Source: Paenibacillus sp. V4I7
Lineage (GTDB): Bacteria > Bacillota > Bacilli > Paenibacillales > NBRC-103111
Assembly (NCBI RefSeq): GCF_030817275.1
Contig: NZ_JAUSZD010000002.1
Span: 7,424,001-7,488,000, forward strand
Length of the DNA: 64,000 nt
Direction of reading: 5' to 3'
Positions 9,615 through 18,283 of this stretch are shown here, one piece after another. Position 1 is the stretch's first letter, and each line of letters opens with the position of its first letter. The notes beneath the pieces were generated by a model. The model was given only the letters and a program-made list of their open reading frames with translations, did not search any database and was not told the DNA's origin. Both the position numbers and the translations under genes were made by a program.

Positions 9615-10620
9615 ATGGATAAAACATTAGTTGAAGAGTATCGTGGAGGTGCGTTGGAATGCGTGCATAGCGGGCATATTTGCGGAGTCTCCATCTCGGG
9701 TGCAGTTAAGTATGCAGTCGGGGATGTAGAATCATTAACATATTTAAGGTCATCCGGAAAACCGTTTCAAGCTATTCCTGTCATTAAGCATGGCGCGGAT
9801 AGAAGGTTTGGCCTATCTGATAAAGAAACGGCTATTATGATCGGGTCCCATCGTGCGGAGACCTTCCATGTTGAAGCATTGGAATCCATGCTGACCAAAA
9901 TTGGAGTGGGAGAGGAAGCACTTGTCTGTCATCCCACTTATCCCTTAAGTGTACCTGCTTCAGAAGCCATGCTTAGAGCACAGAAGCCTAAACGTTCGAT
10001 TTATCATAATTGTTCTGGAAAACATCTTGGTATTCTTGCTTTGTGTAAAACAATGGGATATCCGACCGAAGGCTACTTTGAACCTGAACATCCTGCTCAG
10101 ATCGAGATCGTGGACACGCTCGCTTACTTATCTGAATGTCCAAGAGAACACATCCACATAGGTACAGATGGTTGCGGTTTTCCGGTGTTCGCTATTCCTC
10201 TTAAGCATTTAGCAACTGCCTTCATGAAGCTGGCCTGTCCAGAGGTGATTGAAGATCTAGAAATTCGAGCCGCCGTCATCCGAATTACCGCTCTTATGAA
10301 CGAGCATTACGAGATGATCGCCGGTTCAGATCGAATCTGCTCCAGCTTACTTATGGATCCCAATATTGTCGCTAAGGGCGGAGCTAAAGGTGTGTACTGC
10401 TTTGGATTGAAAAAAGAACAGCTAGGTTGTCGCGCTTAAAGTGATGGATGGTTCTGAGGATGAGTGGCCCCTCATTACGGCATCCATCCTTGAACAGATT
10501 GGTTATAGTAACCAAGAGACGATTGACCGTATGTATCAACTCACGCCAACGGACATGATTAACGACAATCGTAAGATTATCGGAACGAACAAAGCAGTGT
10601 TTACCTTAGAAACCATATAG
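9615..10620 (+). pseudogene. L-asparaginase II family protein, frameshifted
   Basis: The first 270 codons match the L-asparaginase-II family (PF06089 type): YLRSSGKPFQAIPVI, IMIGSHRAE, YHNCSGKHLGIL, GTDGCGFPVFAIPL and MIAGSDRICSSLL. The frame ends early with LGCRA and a TAA at 10437. The expected C terminus continues one frame over as VALKVMDGSEDEWPLITAS to TAG at 10620. A surplus T in GGTTGTC (10427-10428) explains the shift; a +1-frame TAG at 10423-10425 places the break just after it. Intact, the enzyme would be about 334 residues, normal for the family. It heads a locus with sugar ABC genes, CutC and ROK. Either a real mutation or a one-base sequence error. Confidence 0.8.
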
Positions 10621-10709
10621 AAACCCAGGCTTAGTTACTAAATTATGTTGAGGAAACGATCTTCAGCAAGATTTTATAACATAGATCAAATTACAGGAGG
10701 GGTTATAAA

Positions 10710-12060
10710 ATGAAGAAAAAAGCTACGATTCTAGCCTTATGCACCAGTCTTGTACTTACTTTTGCCTTAGCAGGATGTTCTACAAATGGCGGGCAGAATG
10801 ATGCGGCAAAAGCCACTGGAGCCGCAGGAGCCAAAGAAGCCACAGGCAAGAAAGCGAAAATCTCGTATCTCGATCCGCTTCCAAGCCCGGAAAGAACAGC
10901 GCTTATGCAGGGGCTTCTGAAGCAATTTCAAAGAGAAAAACCCGAATATTGAAGTTGAATATACGTCTGTCCCTTGGGATGATGCGAATAAGAAATGGAT
11001 GACCATGGGTGCAGCTGGGATTCTTCCCGACGTATTGAGTATTGATGATACTTCCTTAGTCGCCATGGCTTCAGCTGGGTATATCGAGAACCTGCAGCCC
11101 TTTTATGACAAATGGGATCAATTAAATAATTTGACGGAAGCAACCAAACAAGCGAGAAACAAATTCAAAGGGAATGTCTATGCGATTCCAGATGGATTCT
11201 TGCTGCAGGGCTTATTTATCAGAAGCGATTGGTTTAAAGAACTGAATATGCCCGAGACCATTGCGACATGGGATGATTACTTTAATTTAGCGCAAAAATT
11301 CACAGACTCTGCGAAAAACAGATACGGTATTTCCTTTAGGGGAGGAGCCAACGGCGTTATTCGAGCAATGGAATATGTCATGGCGGCGGTCCACTCTGAC
11401 AGTTGGTTTGATAAGGATGGCAAATCGATTTTGTATAAACCTGAAGGCGCTGCGGCCTTTAAGAAATTTTATGATGTTTACTTAAACGGAAATGCTCCTA
11501 AAGAGTCTGTCAATTGGGGCTTCAACGAAATGGTTCAAGGATTCTTAAACGGTCAAACTGCTATTTTAAATCAAACGCCTGAAGTCATTATTACAGCTCA
11601 GAAAAATATGAAAGAAGGCACATGGAATGTAGTTCCAATGCCAAAAGCCGATGACGGAAAACGTTATATTTTCTGGGGTTACACAGCCGCTTACGCGATG
11701 TCTTCCAAATCACAAAATAAAGAGGCTTCCTGGAAGCTTATCGAATTCTTAAGCTCTCCTGAGAATAACCTAGCGTACAGCATTAAAAACTCTACGATTC
11801 CTATTTACAAAGAAAACCTGAAAGATCCGTTCTTCAGCAAAGGTCCTATTGCTGGGTATGCTGGTTCCATGGCGGATTCCAACATTGTGTTTGCAGGCCC
11901 TCCGAGCCATTTAACGAAGCTTGGTCAATTCACGGGAACGTTCGCAGTAGAAGAGACGCAAAAATATTTGACAAAAGCGCAATCGCTCGAAGATACTGTT
12001 AAGCATCTTGCAGATTTTCTAACAAAAGAACAACAAGCTTATATGAAAGAAAATCCATAA
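10710..12060 (+). pseudogene. ABC sugar-binding lipoprotein, frameshifted
   Basis: The N terminus has a lipoprotein signal with lipobox LAGC (cysteine 23) and GGAGG 7-8 nt before ATG 10710. The first frame stops at 10952 (QREKPEY). The sequence resumes one frame over as NIEVEYTSVPWDDANKKW and runs to 12060, an extracellular solute-binding protein of family 1 (about 449 residues in all) with DVLSIDDTSLVAMASAGYIE, YAIPDGFLLQGLF and GYTAAYAMSSKS. Removing one A from the A5 run at 10936-10940 restores KQFQRENPNIEVEY, so this is a homopolymer indel. It would deliver a sugar or oligosaccharide to the two permeases that follow; the ATPase is not encoded here. Confidence 0.85.
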
Positions 12061-12070
12061 AAAAGAAAGC

Positions 12071-12106
12071 AGATAACCGGGGACACGAATGAATCCCCGG
12101 TTATCT
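12071..12106 (+). other. Intercistronic hairpin between binding protein and permease
   Basis: AGATAACCGGGG and CCCCGGTTATCT form a perfect 12-bp stem with a 12-nt loop and no following T-run. Such hairpins after binding-protein genes commonly stabilise the upstream mRNA or cause partial termination, so the lipoprotein is made in excess over the permeases. Confidence 0.7.
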
Positions 12107-12139
12107 ATTCTAAGTATTGAAAAGGCGGGGAGAGAAAGC

Positions 12140-13033
12140 ATGCTAAAAGCAATTCGATGGAAATCATTCGAGCCCTATTTATTAATCACTCCTGCTGTTC
12201 TAATTATTCTAGCTTTTTTTGCTTATCCGTTACTATCAGGACTTAAGCTTGCTTTTATGCATTATGTCTTATTTGAACCGGGTAATATCCACTTTTCAGG
12301 TTTTGAAAATTTTAGATCTTTGCTGATAGATAAGAATCTCCCTCAAATATTAGGCAATTCGTTACTTTGGGTCATCTTAACGGTAGGTTTGCAATTCATT
12401 CTTGGATTTATTTTGGCACTAGCGCTAAATAAACAGTTTAAAGGGAAAAATATCTACCAATCTATTGTTTTCCTGCCTTGGGCTGTGTCTGCTTTTCTAA
12501 TCGGGATGATTTTTAAATGGTTGTTTAATGAACAGAATGGGCTTATTAATTACTTATTGGTGAACCTCGGAATTCTGGAAAAAGGCATCCCCTTTTTGGC
12601 TATTCCACATGTCTCTATTTTCCCAGTCATCGCTGCGATGGTTTGGTATGGAGTGCCTTTTTTCGGGATTATGATTCTTGCTGCTCTACAAAATGTACCT
12701 AAAGACATCTATGAATCTGCTGATATGGATGGAGCAGGCCGAATGACCAAACTGTTTCGGGTTACGATTCCTTATATCAAACCGACGATTATTATTACAT
12801 TGCTGCTTCGAGTGATTTGGGTATTCAATTCAGCCGATTTGATCTACATCATGACCAATGGGGGTCCAGCGAATACTTCCCATAACTTGCCTTCCTATAT
12901 ATTTAATAAAATCTTTTATACGACGGACTACGGGCAAGCCTCCGCTTTAGGAATTATGATGCTAGTGATACTTATTCTTTATACGTTAATTTTCTTGAAA
13001 ACGACTAAATATGATGATGCAGGTGATTTCTAA
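12140..13033 (+). CDS. Carbohydrate ABC transporter permease (MalF-like)
   Basis: 297 residues with six predicted membrane helices, the first at about 13-36 (YLLITPAVLIILAFFAYPLL). The EAA-type loop that contacts the ATPase is YESADMDGAGRMTKLFRVTIP. It belongs to the sugar permease family that pairs with a MalG-type partner. ATG 12140 is chosen because GGCGGGGAG precedes it; an earlier in-frame ATG at 12089 lies inside the intercistronic hairpin. The stop overlaps the next gene start (TAATG). The import ATPase is presumably supplied in trans by an MsmX-type shared ATPase, which is common in Firmicutes (inference). Confidence 0.9.
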   Translation: MLKAIRWKSFEPYLLITPAVLIILAFFAYPLLSGLKLAFMHYVLFEPGNIHFSGFENFRSLLIDKNLPQILGNSLLWVILTVGLQFILGFILALALNKQFKGKNIYQSIVFLPWAVSAFLIGMIFKWLFNEQNGLINYLLVNLGILEKGIPFLAIPHVSIFPVIAAMVWYGVPFFGIMILAALQNVPKDIYESADMDGAGRMTKLFRVTIPYIKPTIIITLLLRVIWVFNSADLIYIMTNGGPANTSHNLPSYIFNKIFYTTDYGQASALGIMMLVILILYTLIFLKTTKYDDAGDF

Positions 13034-13872
13034 TGATCTCCTATGTTCGGAATGTAACCCCGACGGTTTCTCGAGTCATTACGTTAACATTGTTCCTAAT
13101 CGGTGCTTTGTTTCCTTTTTATTGGATGCTAGTTACTTCTTTAAAAGATAGACAGGAAATTTATAGCGGGAAGCTAACGCTTTGGCCCCAAAATTTAACT
13201 TTTTCGAACTATATAGACACTTTCCAGAATTCTAACTTTCCGCTGTATTTTATGAATAGCTTTATTGTGAGTATGAGTAGCTCTATTCTTGTGTTGTTTG
13301 TATCCATTCTAGGTGGCTATAGTATGGCCAGATATTCATTTCGAGGCAAGAAGTTATTTCTAATTTCCTTTTTGGCTACTCAGATGATTCCTGTGATGGT
13401 CATTTTAGTTCCACTCTTCATTACTTTCAGTCAGTTACACTTGTTAAATAAGCTGCCTTCGTTGATCATTACCTATACGGCTATGAACATTCCTTTTTGT
13501 TTACTGACGATGTCCAGTTTCTTTCAGAGAATTCCCGTATCTCTCGAGGAAGCGGCTCTTATTGACGGGTGTAATAAATTTCAAACGATGACCAAAATTA
13601 TTCTGCCTATTATGCGGCCGGGAATTGTTGCTACCCTTGTATTCGCATTTACTGGAGCATGGAACGATTTGTTTTTCGGAGTTATGTTTACGAATAGTGA
13701 AAGCACCAAAACAGTCCCTGTAGGACTAAGCAGCTTTGTGCAAAAATTTGATATTAACTGGGGACAAATGAGCGCAGCGGGTATTTTATCCTTGATTCCG
13801 GTTGTGATTATGTTCGCTTTTGCTCAAAAATACATTGTATCAGGTCTTACAGAGGGTGCAGTCAAAGGATAA
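13033..13872 (+). CDS. Carbohydrate ABC transporter permease (MalG-like)
   Basis: 279 residues with about six membrane helices and the EAA motif LEEAALIDGCNKFQTMTKII, followed by PGIVATLVFAF and AWNDLFFGV, all typical of MalG-type permeases. It overlaps the MalF-type gene by one base, so the two are co-translated and form the heterodimeric channel. Two tandem 36-bp hairpin repeats separate it from the CutC gene. Confidence 0.92.
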   Translation: MISYVRNVTPTVSRVITLTLFLIGALFPFYWMLVTSLKDRQEIYSGKLTLWPQNLTFSNYIDTFQNSNFPLYFMNSFIVSMSSSILVLFVSILGGYSMARYSFRGKKLFLISFLATQMIPVMVILVPLFITFSQLHLLNKLPSLIITYTAMNIPFCLLTMSSFFQRIPVSLEEAALIDGCNKFQTMTKIILPIMRPGIVATLVFAFTGAWNDLFFGVMFTNSESTKTVPVGLSSFVQKFDINWGQMSAAGILSLIPVVIMFAFAQKYIVSGLTEGAVKG

Positions 13873-13887
13873 CGACTTCAATTGGTG

Positions 13888-13969
13888 AAGCGGAGAGACT
13901 TTGAGCTACGCTCAAAGATCCCTAAGCGGAGAGACTTTGAGCTACGCTCAAAGATCCCTATATTAGGAG
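13888..13969 (+). repeat. Tandem 36-bp hairpin repeat (2 copies) plus SD-like tail
   Basis: Two exact 36-bp units lie at 13888-13923 and 13924-13959. Each contains a perfect hairpin, CTTTGAGC-TAC-GCTCAAAG. The second unit is followed by ATATTAGGAGG, which supplies the ribosome site of the CutC gene. The second unit plus the first ten bases of the tail (46 nt) recurs without change at 44791-44836 before an unrelated gene. A mobile or amplified 5'-UTR element is the simplest reading. Confidence 0.85.
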
Positions 13970-13976
13970 GAGAATC

Positions 13977-14678
13977 ATGCTGCTGGAAGTTATTGCAACT
14001 ACGGTAAGGGATGCTTTATTGGCCGAACAGAGCGGTGCGGATCGTATCGAACTCATAACTGGGATTCTAGAGGGTGGGTTAACGCCTAGCTATGGCTTAA
14101 TTGACGAGGTTATGCATAGCACGATCATCCCTGTTCAAGTGATGATTCGCCCGCATAGCCAATCTTTTTGCTATGACCAGAGAGATCTGGGCGTGATGAT
14201 GAAAGATATACAGACAGTGAAACGGATTGGGGCTCATGGCGTTGTGCTTGGGGCGCTTACCCCAGACCGTAGGATTGATCACGAGACGCTGCGCCGATTG
14301 TTAGATGAGGCGGAAGGATTATCCGTGACTTTTCATCGTGCATTTGACGAAGTAAGCAACCTGGAGAAAGCTTTAGAGGAACTTCTATCTTATAGCCAAA
14401 TTGATCGGGTGCTTACATCTGGAGGAAAGCCAAACGTGCTTGATGCGCAAGAAGAGATAAGCCGGCTTGTTAAACAAACGGAACATTCGCACCTGCAAAT
14501 TTTAGCCGGAAGTGGATTGACGGTAAGTGCAATTCCCTCCTTCCTTCAATCGACTGGTGTTAAAGAGATTCATTTCGGCAGAGGGGTACGGGTGGATCAT
14601 AATCCGTTAAATGAGATCGATATAGAAAAAATTAAAGATATAAAAAATATAGGTAGGGATCATGTTGCTAATGGTTGA
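13977..14678 (+). CDS. cutC: CutC family protein
   Basis: 233 residues forming a TIM-barrel CutC protein: LLEVIATTVRDALLAEQSGA, ADRIEL, VMIRPHSQSF, GVVLGALTPD, VTFHRAFDEV, VLTSGG and ILAGSGL appear in the usual order. The family was named for copper homeostasis, but that role is weakly supported in Gram-positives. Here it sits inside a sugar-transport/asparaginase/ROK locus, which hints at a metabolic role (inference). GGAGGAG from the repeat tail lies 7 nt before the ATG. Confidence 0.9.
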   Translation: MLLEVIATTVRDALLAEQSGADRIELITGILEGGLTPSYGLIDEVMHSTIIPVQVMIRPHSQSFCYDQRDLGVMMKDIQTVKRIGAHGVVLGALTPDRRIDHETLRRLLDEAEGLSVTFHRAFDEVSNLEKALEELLSYSQIDRVLTSGGKPNVLDAQEEISRLVKQTEHSHLQILAGSGLTVSAIPSFLQSTGVKEIHFGRGVRVDHNPLNEIDIEKIKDIKNIGRDHVANG

Positions 14679-14732
14679 CTGCGGTGTATAGGATGGTTAA
14701 CATTAGATTTATTAACATGGGTGGAATAAAGA
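14675..14732 (+). promoter_or_regulatory. ROK gene promoter with start-site operator motif
   Basis: TTGACT (14675-14680), a 17-bp spacer and TAACAT (14698-14703) form a promoter whose -35 overlaps the end of cutC. TTTATTAACATGGGTGGAATAA at 14708-14729 lies at the expected start of transcription and matches the motifs at 9444 and 9536. This indicates autoregulation by the ROK protein together with control of the asparaginase promoter. Confidence 0.55.
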
Positions 14733-14744
14733 AGAGGAATCCAA

Positions 14745-15911
14745 ATGAAAAAAATTGAGAAGCATGACCAAGATGTTATCAGACTGCACAATAAGCAGAT
14801 GATTTTGGAAATTATTAAAAAGAGTCGGCCCATCTCCCGTGCGGAAATCACCAAAATCACCAAGTTGAGTCCAACTTCCGTCGGGCGTATCGTAGGTGAG
14901 TTATGTGAACAAGGATTGGTGAGGGAAACTGCGTTAACCTCGGTAGGCGTTGGACGTAAGGCGATTATGTTAGATATCGATCCCCAGGCGGTTTATACAA
15001 TTGGGGTGGACATCGGTAAAAAGGCGATTAAGTTCGGAGTCATGGAGTTCAGCGGCGAACTTCTCCATGAGGAGCGAGTTGAGCATATCGCTTTGCAAAC
15101 AACCCCTGAAGCTACGGCCGCCATCATCTCCGAGACAATCAACTTGATTATTGCGCATAAAAATTTGGACAAGTCGAAAATCATTGGCATCGGCATCGGC
15201 GTGCCTGGTGTGATCGACCATGAACGGGGAATCGTCCAATACTCGTCGACATTGGGTTGGAGAAATATCCCTTTGGCCCAGTTCATCCAGGACAAGCTGC
15301 ACATTCTTACGGTCATTGACAATGACTTGAAAGTGAAAATCCTTGCTGAGTATTTATTAGGATCCGCCCGCGGATCGAGAAAGACGGCATTGATTGAATT
15401 GGGCACCGGCGTCGGTTCATCTTTGATTATAGATGGCGACATTTTTCGTGGGGGTTCGAACAGTGCCGGGGAGTTAGGACATACCACGCTGGATCCGAAT
15501 GGCAACATGTGCGAATGTGGCAAAAGAGGATGTCTGCAAACGTATATCGACGAATCGGCCATTCTGCATGAAGCAAACCGAATCAAGGAGACCGCCGATA
15601 TCCAGCAGTTGTTTGCTGCTGCACAAAACGAAGAGAACTGGGCCCAAGATATTATTTCCAGAACTTCGCTTTACATTGGTATAACCATTAACAATATCGT
15701 CTGCATGTACAATCCCGATGCCGTCATTCTGTGTGGTGATTTGGTGGAAAATTACAGTGAGATTGTGCCTTTAATCGAAGAGCAGTGCGGGCAGGTAGTG
15801 TGGGAACCTTTTCGTGACACGTTTAAAATCCTGACTTCCGAATTGAAGAGCAAATCGATCGTGGTAGGCGCAGCCATGTTAGTAATGAATAACTACGTCG
15901 ATAAATCTTGA
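14745..15911 (+). CDS. ROK family transcriptional repressor
   Basis: 388 residues. An N-terminal winged helix (about 12-72, with SRAEITKITKLSPTSVGRIV) is followed by a ROK sugar-binding domain: VDIGKKAIKFGVM, GIGVPGVID, ELGTGVGSSLIID and the zinc motif CECGKRGC at about 256-263. NagC/XylR-type proteins of this kind release DNA on binding a sugar or sugar phosphate. The gene closes the sugar ABC/CutC locus and carries the same operator-like motif as the asparaginase promoter, so it likely represses both. Its inducer cannot be deduced. Confidence 0.9.
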   Translation: MKKIEKHDQDVIRLHNKQMILEIIKKSRPISRAEITKITKLSPTSVGRIVGELCEQGLVRETALTSVGVGRKAIMLDIDPQAVYTIGVDIGKKAIKFGVMEFSGELLHEERVEHIALQTTPEATAAIISETINLIIAHKNLDKSKIIGIGIGVPGVIDHERGIVQYSSTLGWRNIPLAQFIQDKLHILTVIDNDLKVKILAEYLLGSARGSRKTALIELGTGVGSSLIIDGDIFRGGSNSAGELGHTTLDPNGNMCECGKRGCLQTYIDESAILHEANRIKETADIQQLFAAAQNEENWAQDIISRTSLYIGITINNIVCMYNPDAVILCGDLVENYSEIVPLIEEQCGQVVWEPFRDTFKILTSELKSKSIVVGAAMLVMNNYVDKS

Positions 15912-15913
15912 GT

Positions 15914-15969
15914 AAAAAAAGCGTTACGGACGTTTGAGGCGGCAGCCCCATGTCCGTAACGCTTTTTTT
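15914..15969. terminator. Bidirectional terminator
   Basis: GCGTTACGGAC (15921-15931) pairs perfectly with GTCCGTAACGC (15952-15962), flanked by A7 and T7. It serves both the ROK gene on + and the MFS gene on -. Confidence 0.92.
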
Positions 15970-16037
15970 ATTGAAATGTACATACAGTAGGTTTTTTCAG
16001 TGTGTTGCTAGGCAGACTGTGTCAGCCACAGACCTTC

Positions 16038-17522
16038 TTATTCAGCTGGTTTGGGTTGAATAACGACGGGAGTCGGAGCAGCAGTAGGCTTCTCTGTAGG
16101 CTCAGTCTGTTTGCCAATGAACAAGCTGAGCGGCAGCGCGGCTAGCACGATGAATGTGGCAAGCAAGTAAACATCATTCACACTCATGGTGAATGACTGC
16201 ATCCCGATCTGTACCTTATCCGACAAGCCGCTGCTGGCCAAATTCTTGGCATGCGTGGCGGTTTGCGTTGTAAGGACAGAAGTGAACAGGGCAATGGCAA
16301 AGGAGCCGAACACATTGCGCACCCAGTTGCTGATCGAGGTCGCATGACCGGACAGCGTTCTCGGAATTTGCTCCATCCCAGCATTACTTGAGGGCATGGT
16401 TGCAAAGGCGATCCCGAGGTTCCGAACGATCATCCAGAACACGATATAACCGCGAGATACATCGACACTTAGCCAGCTAAGCGTTAATGTTCCTATAGCG
16501 ATTAATGAAATACCAATAAATATGAGAATACGCGGACCTACAATACTATATAGTTTGCCCACAATTGGCATGCTTAATGCCATCACAAGTGAGGCAGGAA
16601 GCAGGATTAAGCCCGTATCAAGCGGCGTCACGTGCTGAATATTTTGCAGAAATATAGGAGTCAAAAAAGTGCCTGAGTACAAACTAATCGTAACAATACT
16701 AGAAATAATTAGTGTTAGTGTATAACGTGAATTCGTTAATACGCGAATATTCAGCAGCGGTGTCTCTACGCGCAGCTCTCTCCAAATGAAGAGCAGAAGT
16801 ACAAGGATACCAAGCGCGAACAAGCCAACAACTTTACCTGACGTCCATCCCCAAGCATGACCTTGAGAGAAAGCGACGAGTAAGGAAAGACTGCTTACGA
16901 TGACTGTTAATAAGCCAATTAGATCAAACTTTTTCGGTACAGAAAGACGATAATAAGGAATCAACTTAAATACGAGAAAAATGGCAATGACACCGACAGG
17001 CACGTTCATGAGGAACAACCAATGCCAGCTCCAATTTTGCAAAAGCCATCCGGCCAAGGTAGGCCCAATAGCAGGTGCCATCATGGCAGACAAGGACCAA
17101 AGGGAAATCGCAATCGGCTGTTTTTCCCGCGGTATCACTTGATACACAATGGTCATAGTCGCCGGCATGATGAGTCCGCTGAAGGCGCCTTGCGCAATGC
17201 GGAAGGCAATGAGGGAAGGAGCGTCCCAAGCGACCGCGCATAAAAAGGAAAACACTGTGAAGCCTGCGAGTGCCGTTGCATATAGAAGCTTATAGCTGAA
17301 CCGCTCTCCCAAATAGCCTGTAATTGGGGCAATCGTTCCGCTAGCGAGCATGAAGCCGGTAATTGTCCATTGAATTTTGCTTAAGTCAGTTTGAAAATGA
17401 TCACTTAAAATCGGTATCGCAATATTAATTGTACTCATACTCAGGATCGCAACGAACGACCCGAAGAAAATAGCAATCATGATCGGCCAGAAACGCACTT
17501 GCTGTAATTCATCCTTGCTCAA
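16038..17522 (-). CDS. MFS drug exporter, DHA2/EmrB-QacA type
   Basis: 494 residues with 14 predicted membrane helices. Motif C reads APAIGPTLAGWLL in helix 5, with GERFSYKLLYATALAGF as the loop 2-3 region, both typical of proton-driven DHA2 multidrug exporters (LmrB/EmrB). The start is TTG at 17522, seven bases after GGAGG. It is divergent from a PadR-type regulator, whose operator-like palindrome overlaps its -35 box, so it is probably an inducible efflux pump. Substrate unknown. Confidence 0.9.
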   Translation of the reverse strand: MSKDELQQVRFWPIMIAIFFGSFVAILSMSTINIAIPILSDHFQTDLSKIQWTITGFMLASGTIAPITGYLGERFSYKLLYATALAGFTVFSFLCAVAWDAPSLIAFRIAQGAFSGLIMPATMTIVYQVIPREKQPIAISLWSLSAMMAPAIGPTLAGWLLQNWSWHWLFLMNVPVGVIAIFLVFKLIPYYRLSVPKKFDLIGLLTVIVSSLSLLVAFSQGHAWGWTSGKVVGLFALGILVLLLFIWRELRVETPLLNIRVLTNSRYTLTLIISSIVTISLYSGTFLTPIFLQNIQHVTPLDTGLILLPASLVMALSMPIVGKLYSIVGPRILIFIGISLIAIGTLTLSWLSVDVSRGYIVFWMIVRNLGIAFATMPSSNAGMEQIPRTLSGHATSISNWVRNVFGSFAIALFTSVLTTQTATHAKNLASSGLSDKVQIGMQSFTMSVNDVYLLATFIVLAALPLSLFIGKQTEPTEKPTAAPTPVVIQPKPAE

Positions 17523-17586
17523 AGTAATGCCTCCACTCTATCCATTGATCTTATCTGTAGTATTCTCTATAATTTGAATGAAAATC

Positions 17587-17624
17587 ATCATACTACCAAT
17601 GCATCTATATGTCAATAATGACAT
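17587..17624 (-). promoter_or_regulatory. MFS promoter with PadR-type operator
   Basis: On the - strand TTGACA (17610-17615), a 17-bp spacer and TATGAT (17587-17592) form a near-consensus promoter. The perfect dyad ATGTCA-ATAA-TGACAT at 17609-17624 overlaps the -35 box and matches the ATGT/ACAT layout of PadR-family operators. It also lies just upstream of the PadR gene, so both genes could be repressed from one site. Confidence 0.65.
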
Positions 17625-17639
17625 AACAAAGGAGTGGCT

Positions 17640-18179
17640 ATGAATACCCTTTCATATGGCTTACTAAGCCTTTTAACCAGAAATTCCCGAACTGGCTATG
17701 AACTAACGCAAAACATTCAGCCATTTTGGCAAGCGAAGCATAGTCAAATCTACCCTCTCCTCGCCCAATTAGAACAGAAGGGGTATGTTGAATTTGTGCA
17801 TGTTCCTCAGTCGGATAAACCGGATAAAAAGGTCTATTCCTTAACAGATAATGGCAGGGAGGCACTCAAGCAATGGATTGCAGAGCCTACAGATGAGCCC
17901 GTTGTAAGGGATGAGTTGGCACTGAAAGTATTCTGTATTGGCCTGGTTGACAAAGAACAAGCACGGAAAGTACTTCATGAGCGTGAGGTATACTACCAGG
18001 AAAAGAAAGAACGGTTCGCACAATCTTACGAACGAATTAAACAGGATGCTGTTAAACCTCTTGAGGAATTGGAGATCCATGATCCGCTATTCGGGCTTTA
18101 TGTGCTAATCCAGAAAGCAACGCTCAAAGTAGACGCAGACTTGGTCTGGTGCGAATGGATGAAGTCTAAGCTCAAATAA
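17640..18179 (+). CDS. PadR family transcriptional regulator
   Basis: 179 residues. The N-terminal PadR winged helix (TLSYGLLSLLTRNSRTGYEL, then SQIYPLLAQLEQKGYV and KKVYSLTDNGREALKQWI) is followed by a Vir-type C-terminal helical domain with EREVYYQEKKERF. ATG 17640 follows AAAGGAG by five bases; the in-frame GTG at 17634 overlaps that site and is less likely. Divergent from the MFS exporter, it probably senses a toxic ligand and represses the pump. Confidence 0.9.
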   Translation: MNTLSYGLLSLLTRNSRTGYELTQNIQPFWQAKHSQIYPLLAQLEQKGYVEFVHVPQSDKPDKKVYSLTDNGREALKQWIAEPTDEPVVRDELALKVFCIGLVDKEQARKVLHEREVYYQEKKERFAQSYERIKQDAVKPLEELEIHDPLFGLYVLIQKATLKVDADLVWCEWMKSKLK

Positions 18180-18256
18180 ATGTTACGAGTTTATTTTTAT
18201 TTAAGGATTAGTTTAGAAGGGTTTTAGACCAGGGAGGTAAGATAACAGAAGGAGTG

Positions 18257-18283
18257 ATGAATATAAACGGGGGCTGTATATGA
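18257..18283 (+). CDS. Possible 8-residue leader peptide
   Basis: ATG at 18257 follows AAGGAG closely and encodes MNINGGCI. Its TGA overlaps the ATG of the DUF2306 gene (ATGA at 18280-18283). This arrangement would couple translation of the membrane protein to the leader. It may equally be fortuitous; only spacing and overlap support it. Confidence 0.3.
   Translation: MNINGGCI

Noticed and set aside
10405-10440. Programmed ribosomal frameshift in the asparaginase gene
   Set aside because: The A6 run is upstream of a +1-frame TAG at 10423, so slippage there cannot reach the C-terminal frame; a one-base insertion at 10427-10428 is simpler.
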